Below, piece by piece: positions 5,835 to 13,600 of a DNA stretch of 48,785 nucleotides; positions within the stretch are counted from its first letter, which is position 1; each line of letters begins with the position of its first letter. Origin of the DNA: Paenibacillus pasadenensis DSM 19293 (lineage in GTDB: Bacteria > Bacillota > Bacilli > Paenibacillales > Paenibacillaceae); the NCBI RefSeq assembly GCF_000422485.1, contig NZ_AULW01000060.1, positions 1 through 48,785 of the forward strand, in the 5' to 3' direction. Made by a program: the position numbers and the translations under genes. Below the pieces are notes generated by a model, which did no database searches, was not told where the DNA came from, and worked only from the letters and a program-made list of their open reading frames with translations.

Positions 5835-8330
5835 ATGAAGGAAAAGGCCAACGTTGTTTTGTTCCCCGGCCAGCCTCGGACAAGCCGCGCGGCGGAGGCG
5901 CTGCGCAGAGGGAGGGAAAGGGCGGCCCAGTGGAGAGTATTCCAGCTGATCGCCGCGAAGCGCTGGACGATCCTGCTCGCTGTCGTCGGCTTCCTGCTCG
6001 GTCGGGCGGTCATCCTGGAAAACCTGATGCCGTTCGCTCCCGCGTACTTCGCGGTCATCTACTTCCTGCGCAGGGACATGTACAAGCTGACGGCCGTGTC
6101 GCTCGTCGCCGGCAGCCTGCTGGCGGCGACGCCGAGCGCGATTCCGATCGCGATGGAGATCGCGGTGCTGTTCCTGCTCCTGAAGGGACTGGAGGTGTAC
6201 GAGAAGGCGGAGCTGTCGCAGGCGCCGATCCTCGTGTTCCTGGCGACGCTCGTCGTGAAGCTGTTCGGGGCGTTCGTGCACGGGACGCTCGGCTGGTACG
6301 ACCTGATGATGGTCGGCGTAGAGTCGGCGCTCGCGTTCGTCCTGACGCTGGTGTTCGTGCAGGCGATCCCGGTGCTGACGATGACGCGCAAGAGCAACTC
6401 GCTCAAGAACGAGGAGATCATCTGCCTCATGATCCTGATGGCGTCGGTCATGACGGGGGCGGTCGGGTGGAGCATCCAAGGGCTGTCGCTCGAGCATATC
6501 CTCTCCCGCTACATGCTGCTGCTGTTCGCCTTTGCGGGAGGCGCGCCGCTCGGGGCGTCGGTCGGCGTCGTCGCCGGCCTCATCCTCAGCCTCGCCAATC
6601 TGAACGCGGTCGTGCAGATGAGCCTGCTGGCTTTCTCGGGACTGCTTGCGGGGCTGCTGAAGGAAGGCGGAAGGATGGCCGTCGCGTTCGGCATGCTGCT
6701 CGGCACGTCGATCCTTTCCTTATATGTAGGCGGAGGGATGGACGTCATGGCGAGCACCTGGGAATCGGTCGTCGCCGCCGCGCTGTTCCTGCTCACGCCG
6801 AAGCTCGTCGTGAAGACGATCTCCCGCTACGTGCCGGGCACGAGCGAGCATGTGAAGTCGCAGCATGAGTATGCGAAACGCGTTCGGGAAGTGACGGCGC
6901 AGCGGGTGACGCAGTTCTCGGAAGTGTTCCGCCAGCTGGCGAGCAGCTTCGGGCAGCTCAATACGGCCGCTCCGCAAAAGCCGGCCGAGGAGGAGCTCGA
7001 GCATTTCATGAATGCCGCCTCCTCCAAAGTATGCGCCAGCTGCCACCGCAAGGACATGTGCTGGAGCTCGAAGTTCATGGACACCTACAAGATGATGACC
7101 GAGATGATGACGACGATCGACGAGGGGGAGTATACCGGCAAAAAAGACATGCCGAGGACGTGGACGAGCCATTGCAGCAAGACGCATCCGGTCATGAACG
7201 CCCTGCAGCAGCAGCATGAGCGCTACAAGCACGATCTGCACTGGAAGCGGCAAATCTTCGAATCGCGTCAACTGGTCGCTGACCAGCTGGCCGGCGTCTC
7301 GCAGATCATGGAGGATCTGGCGAGGGAGATCCAGCGCGAGGGGCAGCAGCTGCATCTGCAGGAGGAGCAGATCCGCGACGCGCTGGAGGCGCTCGGGCTG
7401 TCCATCCACGGCATCGACATCATCAGCCTCGAGGAAGGGAATGTGGAGATTGAGGTTTATCATACTTTCCCGCAGGGACACGACGAGGGCCGCAAAATTA
7501 TTGCGCCGCTGCTCAGCGACATTCTGGGCGAGCATGTGGCGGTGAAGGCGGAGCGGGAGCCGCTGAAAAACGGCGAGCCCCGGCTGCTGCGCTTCGGCTC
7601 GGCCAAGGAGTACGAGGTCGCGACCGGCATCGCCGGCGCGGCGAAGGGCGGCGGGCTGCTGTCGGGAGACAGCTTCAGCACGGTCGAGCTCGGCAACGGC
7701 AAGTTCGCGGTCGCGATCAGCGACGGCATGGGCAACGGGGAAAGGGCGCGGCTGGAGAGCAGCACGGCGCTCAGCATCCTGCAGCAGCTGCTGCAGTCGG
7801 GCATGGACGAGCAGCTCGCGATCAAGTCGGTCAACTCGGTGCTGATGCTGCGCTCGCCCGACGAGATGTTCGCCACGGTGGACGTGGCGCTGATCGACCT
7901 GTACACGGCGCAGACGACATTCATGAAGATCGGCTCGACGCCGAGCTTCATCAAGCGCGGCAGCGAGGTCATCCCGGTGGCCGCCAACAACTTGCCGATC
8001 GGCATCCTGCAGGACATCGACGTCGACCTCATCCGCATGCAGCTGCAGCCGGGCGACACGCTCATCATGATGACGGACGGCATTTACGACGCCCCGGGCC
8101 ATGCGGTCAACAAGGAGCTGTGGATGAAGCGCATCATCCAGGAGATGGCGACGGACGACCCGCAGCTGATCGCGGACATGCTGCTCGAGCGCGTCGTGCG
8201 GCAGTATAAGGGCGAGATCGTGGACGACATGACGGTCGTCGTGGCCCAGGTGGACAAGCATCTGCCGGAGTGGGCGACGTTCCGCTGGCCGGGCCTCAGC
8301 AAGCTGGAGCGGCCGCGCACGGTGAGCTAG
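5835..8330 (+). CDS. spoIIE: Stage II sporulation protein E, PP2C-type phosphatase
   Basis: SpoIIE dephosphorylates the anti-anti-sigma factor SpoIIAA, which activates sigma-F in the forespore, and it also works with FtsZ at the polar septum. The protein has 831 residues, close to the 827 of Bacillus subtilis. It shows about ten transmembrane helices (residues 45-330), a central regulatory region, and a C-terminal PP2C phosphatase domain (about 600-815). Metal-binding aspartates are visible in AISDGMGNGE (D630) and MMTDGIYDAP (D748). A central Cys-rich segment, CASCHRKDMC, is also present. The ribosome binding site is weak (GGTGGT). The next conserved sporulation-region gene, yabS, lies 12 kb away instead of following directly. 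Confidence 0.97.
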   Translation: MKEKANVVLFPGQPRTSRAAEALRRGRERAAQWRVFQLIAAKRWTILLAVVGFLLGRAVILENLMPFAPAYFAVIYFLRRDMYKLTAVSLVAGSLLAATPSAIPIAMEIAVLFLLLKGLEVYEKAELSQAPILVFLATLVVKLFGAFVHGTLGWYDLMMVGVESALAFVLTLVFVQAIPVLTMTRKSNSLKNEEIICLMILMASVMTGAVGWSIQGLSLEHILSRYMLLLFAFAGGAPLGASVGVVAGLILSLANLNAVVQMSLLAFSGLLAGLLKEGGRMAVAFGMLLGTSILSLYVGGGMDVMASTWESVVAAALFLLTPKLVVKTISRYVPGTSEHVKSQHEYAKRVREVTAQRVTQFSEVFRQLASSFGQLNTAAPQKPAEEELEHFMNAASSKVCASCHRKDMCWSSKFMDTYKMMTEMMTTIDEGEYTGKKDMPRTWTSHCSKTHPVMNALQQQHERYKHDLHWKRQIFESRQLVADQLAGVSQIMEDLAREIQREGQQLHLQEEQIRDALEALGLSIHGIDIISLEEGNVEIEVYHTFPQGHDEGRKIIAPLLSDILGEHVAVKAEREPLKNGEPRLLRFGSAKEYEVATGIAGAAKGGGLLSGDSFSTVELGNGKFAVAISDGMGNGERARLESSTALSILQQLLQSGMDEQLAIKSVNSVLMLRSPDEMFATVDVALIDLYTAQTTFMKIGSTPSFIKRGSEVIPVAANNLPIGILQDIDVDLIRMQLQPGDTLIMMTDGIYDAPGHAVNKELWMKRIIQEMATDDPQLIADMLLERVVRQYKGEIVDDMTVVVAQVDKHLPEWATFRWPGLSKLERPRTVS

Positions 8331-8394
8331 GGCGGCAGGCAGGCGGCGAGGCAGAGCGGAGACAGGACGGAGCGCCCGCGGCATCGGCCGGCAG

Positions 8395-8568
8395 GGACGG
8401 ACATCTGGTGGAGGACGACCGGCAGGGACGGGTCCGCGATGGCCGATGCGAGGCAGGGAAGGGCCGGCATCCGAGGGATGACGGACGTTAGGGACGGACA
8501 TGTAATCGGCGATGCAAGGCAAGGACGGACGGACATCTGGTGGATGACGGGCGTTAGGGACGGACATG
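8395..8568. repeat. 66-bp tandem repeat after spoIIE
   Basis: About three imperfect units with a 66-base period begin near 8410, 8476 and 8542. Units two and three share 26 of 27 bases at 8476-8502 and 8542-8568. An 18-base segment at 8395-8412 recurs exactly at 8527-8544, two periods away. The rest of the 8331-8679 gap shows no gene; frames crossing the repeat stay open only because the period is a multiple of three and the DNA is GC-rich. Confidence 0.8.
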
Positions 8569-8679
8569 GCGGCGCCGGGCCGCATGGCGCGAATCGCGTA
8601 CGGCAGAGCCGCAGAGGGCGGTCCGCCGGAACCTTGAGCATAGATCAACCGCTCGACCAATCAAAGGAGGAATTCGATC

Positions 8680-9504
8680 ATGACCACTCTTATCCGCAGA
8701 AACCCGGGCAGCGCCCGTTCCCGCAAGAAGCGCGAAAGCCTGCAGCAGAAGCAGCAGCAGAGGCTCGAGGAGCAGCTGCGTCTGCAGGAGCAGCAGCAGC
8801 TGGAGGCGGCGCGCCGCCGCCGGGAGCAGGAGCGGGAAAAGCGCCGCGAGGCGGAGGCCCGGCTCGAGGAGCTGCGCCTCGAGGAGCTGCTGATGCGCGA
8901 GATGGAACGGATGCGGCTCGCGGCGGACAAGAAGCGCGGCAAGCGGCTGTGGACCGCGGAGGAGCGGATGGCGCAGCGCGCGTTCGCCGCGGCGCTCATG
9001 GAGACGGCGGCGGCCGCGCAGGCGGAGCGCGAGGCCGAGCGCTCCGGCTATGCCGAGGGCTGGATGCCCGCGGCAGCCGCAGCCGGCGGGCGCCGCCCGG
9101 GCGGAGCGGGCGGCGCGAGGACGGCGGCGGCGGAGCGGACGAGCTCCCGCGCGCAGCTGGAGCTCGTGGCGAAGCCGCCGGCGCAGCCGCACGGCGGCGG
9201 GCGTGGCCGCGCCGCCGGAGGCATGGCGCCGCCGGGCACGGGCGGCGCGGCGGAGGCGCGGCAGGGGGATGCCGCGCCGGGAGCCTTGCCGCTGGGCCGG
9301 GCGTCTGCCGGCCAGCTGGAGCGGCTCGCCCCCCACGTGCTTGCGGCGGCGGGGAGCGGGCGGCGACGAAGCCGCGCCGCCCAGGCGCTCCGAAGGCGGC
9401 GCGGACCGGTGCGCAGCCCATGCGGCGGCGAGGAAGGACGCCTGCGGCTCGTGAGGCCGGGGCGACCTCCGGGAAAGGAGGCGCGCGGCGGCAAGCCCCG
9501 CTGA
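8680..9504 (+). CDS. Hypothetical coiled-coil, low-complexity protein
   Basis: I do not recognise this 274-residue protein. Residues 1-20 are basic, and residues 20-100 are an almost continuous Gln/Glu/Arg/Leu coiled coil. From about 120 it becomes rich in Ala, Gly, Pro and Arg with no clear fold. No signal peptide or membrane helix is visible. Translation is supported by a very good ribosome binding site, AAAGGAGGAATT, before the ATG. The N-terminal half looks real. The C-terminal half is compositionally so biased that an undetected frameshift or an earlier natural end is possible. It lies in the accessory region between spoIIE and yabS, after the 66-bp repeat. Confidence 0.6.
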   Translation: MTTLIRRNPGSARSRKKRESLQQKQQQRLEEQLRLQEQQQLEAARRRREQEREKRREAEARLEELRLEELLMREMERMRLAADKKRGKRLWTAEERMAQRAFAAALMETAAAAQAEREAERSGYAEGWMPAAAAAGGRRPGGAGGARTAAAERTSSRAQLELVAKPPAQPHGGGRGRAAGGMAPPGTGGAAEARQGDAAPGALPLGRASAGQLERLAPHVLAAAGSGRRRSRAAQALRRRRGPVRSPCGGEEGRLRLVRPGRPPGKEARGGKPR

Positions 9505-9634
9505 GCCCGGCGCCGGAGCCGGGAGCGACAACCGAATAGCTTCCCGAACTTATCCATTCGACGCCGAGCCTCGCCGGGTCCGGAGCGGTCAGCCGTCCGC
9601 CCGCCGCGCCAAGGCTCCGCGATTCCATATCTCG

Positions 9635-9770
9635 CTCGGCGCCTCATCCGGCGCCGAGTCCGCCCTACCGAGCGGGCGCCTTATGCGGCGCCCCGAGCCA
9701 GCGCTCATCGAGCGAGCGCCTTTTAAGGCGCATAGAGCCAGCATCCTGGCCGGCGCCTCATGCGGCGACG
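9635..9770. repeat. Array of four regularly spaced stem-loops
   Basis: Four GGCGCC-based inverted repeats are centred at about 9646, 9683, 9724 and 9761, that is every 37-40 bases. The first has nine-base arms CTCGGCGCC and GGCGCCGAG around TCATCC. The second has arms GGGCGCC and GGCGCCC around TTATGC. The third is GCGCCTT/AAGGCGC and the fourth is weaker. The terminator centred at 9799 continues the same spacing. No T-tracts follow the first four, so they are not ordinary terminators. Confidence 0.75.
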
Positions 9771-9785
9771 CGCCAGACCTTGCCG

Positions 9786-9819
9786 ACCGGCAGCCCCCAT
9801 TCGGGCTGCCGGTTTTTTT
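9786..9819 (+). terminator. Rho-independent terminator after the coiled-coil gene
   Basis: Arms ACCGGCAGCCC (9786-9796) and GGGCTGCCGGT (9803-9813) are followed by a run of T residues to 9819. It would end transcription from the gene at 8680. Confidence 0.9.
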
Positions 9820-10033
9820 CATTGCCTTCTCCTGTCAGGCGTCGGACGGAGAGGGGCGGCGAGCGCTCAAACGGGCTGTCCGCTGCCGTTCGGGACCTAG
9901 GGTTCAACGAAGGACAAGACGGCCTTTGCATCCCGTTGCCCCTTGCGCGAAGCGAACAACCCGGCCCTCGCCAAAATTTTAGTTCAAAATGAAGTGGCCG
10001 CTGAAAACCTGACATTTCACCATCGGAAGCCTG
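9820..10033. other. Intergenic stretch without a recognisable gene
   Basis: This part of the gap after the terminator is GC-rich until about 9970 and then turns AT-rich. No ORF with a ribosome binding site, no tRNA and no known RNA motif was seen. Confidence 0.5.
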
Positions 10034-10138
10034 AATTCATATGAATTTGAAAACATTCTGCATCTATTTTCATTCATCTTTGAATCAATTTGCATCTCAT
10101 TTACAAAAAACTAATGATATTCATGATGAATATTCATC
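10034..10138. promoter_or_regulatory. Cluster of ATTCAT/ATGAAT palindromes, possible operators
   Basis: Two perfect 14-base palindromes lie in an AT-rich island: AATTCATATGAATT (10034-10047) and GATGAATATTCATC (10125-10138). The half-site ATTCAT or ATGAAT recurs between them, as in ATTCATCTTTGAAT near 10074. Such spacing suggests a dimeric regulator binding upstream of the surface nuclease gene. The regulator cannot be named. A TATAAT at 10161-10166 lies downstream but has no matching -35 box. Confidence 0.4.
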
Positions 10139-10206
10139 TATGCAAGCTAAAATTTTCCGCTATAATAAACGCAATATCCTCTATTATCCTCAAGGAGCTG
10201 ACGAAT

Positions 10207-10584
10207 TTGCCTTCTCACCCCAACGCCGACTTCATCGAGTTGTACAATCCTACAAGCGAGACGGTGAGCCTTGCGGACTGGAAGCTCGACTATGCCAGTT
10301 CCACGGGCATTTTCCCCGCGACCACCCCGAACAGCAATGTTCTCACGCTTTCGGGCTCCATTCCTCCCGGAGGCTACTTCCTGACCAAGCATTCCGGAGG
10401 AGCGAACGGAGCGGCGCTGCCGACGCCGGATGCGACCGGAACGCTGAACCTGGCCGCCGCTAGCGGCAAGGTCCGCCTGTCCAACGCCACTGGCGCCGTC
10501 GTCGATCTGGTTGGTTACGGCACGGCGGCGAATCTGTTCGAAGGCGCAGGCCCGACGGGCAATCTGTCCAACACGACCGCGGCC
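10207..10584 (+). pseudogene. Lamin-tail domain fragment, detached 5' part of the surface nuclease gene
   Basis: This frame encodes a lamin-tail (LTD) domain: NADFIELYNPTSETVSLADW, then IPPGGYFLTK and VVDLVGYGTA. It runs out of frame near GNLSNTTAA (about 10584). The continuation GQDTDNNATDFEVG lies in the next frame, which belongs to the large downstream ORF. Related proteins normally have a few more residues between these two pieces, so a deletion of roughly 20 bases that also shifts the frame is likely. The fragment also lacks the signal peptide and the first LTD strand. A TTG at 10207 has AAGGAG upstream, so a short product could still be made. A sequencing error at the junction cannot be excluded. 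Confidence 0.65.
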
Positions 10585-10658
10585 AGGATACGGACAACAA
10601 CGCAACCGACTTTGAAGTCGGATCTCCGGCTCCGCGCAACAGCGCCTCCCCGTCCGAC

Positions 10659-13600
10659 GTGCCGTCGGTCGTGACGGTCCAGCCCGTGACGGGCAGCCCG
10701 GCTCCGAACGCATGGCCGGCCGGCACGGCGGTGACGCTGTCGACGGCGACGGCTGGCGCGTCCGTCTACTACTCGACGTCCGCCGATTCCACGTATCGCG
10801 CTTTCACCAGCCCGATCGTGCTGACGGAGTCCGTCACCTTCCACACCTATGCCGCCAAAGAAGGCGCAGAAGGAAGCATCTCCCGCGACCTGGCCTATGA
10901 TGTGCTGGCCAAGCAGTCGGTCGCCGACGCCCGCCTCGCTCCGGTCGGACGCAACGTCTGGACGGAGGGCGTCGTTACCGCCGTTAACGGCAGGGAAGTC
11001 TATCTCCAAGACAATACCGCCGCCATCGTGCTGTATGACTATCCGGACCAGCTCCGCGCGGGCGACCGGGTCAGCGTGCAGGGCGAGATGGTCCACTACA
11101 ACAACCTGCAGGAGCTGAAGCCTGCAGCCGGACTGAGCCTCGAGATCCTGGAGCGCGACCAGCCGGTGCCGGCGATCCGCGCCGTCACGCCGGAGCAGCT
11201 GGCCGCTCCGGCCGGCGAGGCGCTGGAAGCGCAGTTCATCTCCATCGACAATGTGACGATCGGAGCGAAGTCCGGCAGCACCTGGTCGGCCAAGCAGGCC
11301 GGCTCCGACACCAGCTTCGCCATCTTCTCCAGCTCGGCCAAGGTCAAGGAAAATGCAGCCTTTGACCGCGTCATCGGCGTCGTCAAGCAGTACCAGGGCA
11401 TCTACCAGCTCGTGCCGCTGCATGACGGCATGCTGGTCGACCAGCTGTTCACCGTGCTCGCGAGCCCAGCCGGCGGCATCGTCGCTCCTGGAACCCGCGT
11501 GGCTCTGAGCGTGCCGGCCGGCGACCTGCCGATCCGCTACACGACCGACGGCTCCGAGCCGACCGCATCCAGCCCCCTTTACGAGGAGTCGATCCTCGTC
11601 GACCGGGCGATGACGATCCGGGCGTTCGCCACGGACGGCGAGCAGCGCACCGAGACGCTTTCCTTCTCCTACCAGCTGGCGGGAGAGGTCGGCATCCGCG
11701 ACATTCAAGGCAAGGGCCACGCTTCCCCGTTCGTCGGCCAGACGATCCAGGGCGTGAAGGGCGTCGTCACGCAGCTCGGCTACAATCTGGCGAGCGCGAC
11801 CCCGTCCTACAAGGGCTTCTACATCCAGACGCTGGAGCCGGACAATGACCCGGCCACCTCTGAGGGACTGTTCGTATACAGCACGGATGCGTCCAAAAAG
11901 CCGGCTGTCGGCGATGTCGTCGAAGTCAGCGGCAAGATCGACGAGTACAACGAAGGGCTGCCGGCGAACCTGACGACGACGCAGCTCGCGCTGGCCAGCA
12001 TCTCCGTGCTGGAGAGCGGCCATGAGCTGCCGGCTCCGGTCGTGCTCGGCGCCGGAGGGCGCGTCATTCCGACGCCGACGATCGACGATGACAATATGAC
12101 CGTCTTTGATCCGGAGAACGATGCGATCGACTTCTTCGAGTCGCTCGAGGGCATGCGCGTCCAAGCTCCGGCTCCGGTCATCACGAGCCCGTACTGGATC
12201 AGCAGCGGCCTGTACACGATCGCGACGCGCATCGACAACGGCGGCGCCGATCTCGTGACGCCGGCCGGCGGCCTGGCGCTTGGCGCGTACAAGGACTACA
12301 ACCCGCAGCGCGTCCTGATCCTCTCGTCCAATCCGGGCTTCGAGGTCGGCACCGGCGACCGCTTCGCCGGCGACGTCGTAGGCGCGCTCGGCTACCATGC
12401 CGGCAACTTCAAGCTGATCCCGGCGCCGGGCAGCCTGCCTGCGATCGAGACGAGCTCCTTTGCCCAGGAGACGACGACGCTGCAGCCGGAGGGCGACAAG
12501 CTGCTCGTCGCCAGCTACAACATCGAGAACTTCTACCCGGGCGTCAAGGCGGAGAAGATCGAGAAGCTCGGCGACTCCATCGCCCATAACCTCAAGGCGC
12601 CTGACATCATCACCGTCATCGAGATGCAGGACCGCAACGGCGAAGGCGAGGGAGACATCGTCGAAGCGGACGCGACGAAGCTGATCGAAGCGATCGCTGC
12701 CAAGGGCGGACCGACGTACACATACGTCGATGTCGCTCCGGTCTACGACATGGACGGCGGCGCGCCGCACGGCAACATCCGCGTCGGCTTCCTGTACAAC
12801 GCCGAGCGCGTACAGCTGGCGGACAGCGTGCAGGGCCGCAAAGGCGGCTCAACGGAAGCGACGGCCTACGATGCCGCTTCCGACTCGCTGACGCTCAACC
12901 CGGGCCGCGTCGACCCGGCGAACGACGCGTTCAAAGCCTCGCGCAAGCCATTGGCCGCGCAGTTCGTGTTCCAGGGCCGCAAGGTGATTGTCATCGCGAA
13001 CCATTTCAACTCCAAGGGCGGCGACCAGGGGCCGTTCGGCGCGGCGCAGCCGCCGATCCTGTCCAGCGAGACCCAGCGCCACAAAATCGCCGCCGTCGTG
13101 AACGGCTTTGTGAAGACCATCGTCCAGGCGAATCCGGAAGCGAACGTCGTCGTCACCGGCGACCTCAACGACTTCCAGTTCACCAAGACGGCAAAGGTCC
13201 TCAAAGGCGGCGAGCTGGCGAACCTGATCGACACGCTGCCGGCCGAGCAGCAGTACACGTACACGTACGACGGCAACTCGCAGGTGCTCGACCACATCCT
13301 CGTCAGCCGCAACCTGCTGGTCGGCTCCAAGGTCGACGTCGTTCACCTGAACGCCGACTTCCCGGAATCGCGAGGACGCGTCTCCGACCATGATCCGGTG
13401 CTCGCGCAGATCGATCTGACGCCGGCGCCGAAGCCGGACTTCCGCATGACGCTGCTGCATACGAACGATACGCATGCCAACCTCGACACGACGAGCGCGC
13501 CGTCGTCCGTCGCCCGCCGCGTGACGGCGGTCAAGGAGCAGCGCGCGAGCGCGGTCAATCCGCTGCTCGTCGATGCGGGAGACGTGTTCTCCGGCACGCT

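Noticed and set aside
5233-5883. Minus-strand frame of 216 codons upstream of spoIIE
   Set aside because: It crosses the small-RNA terminator and the spoIIE promoter, has no start signals and resembles nothing.
8327-8641. Minus-strand frame with 22-residue repeats across the 66-bp repeat
   Set aside because: The repeat period is a multiple of three, so every frame repeats. There is no ribosome binding site or known domain.
6720-8660. A 646-codon minus-strand frame opposite spoIIE
   Set aside because: It lies opposite the conserved phosphatase domain and continues into the 66-bp repeat. Its composition is that of an antisense shadow.
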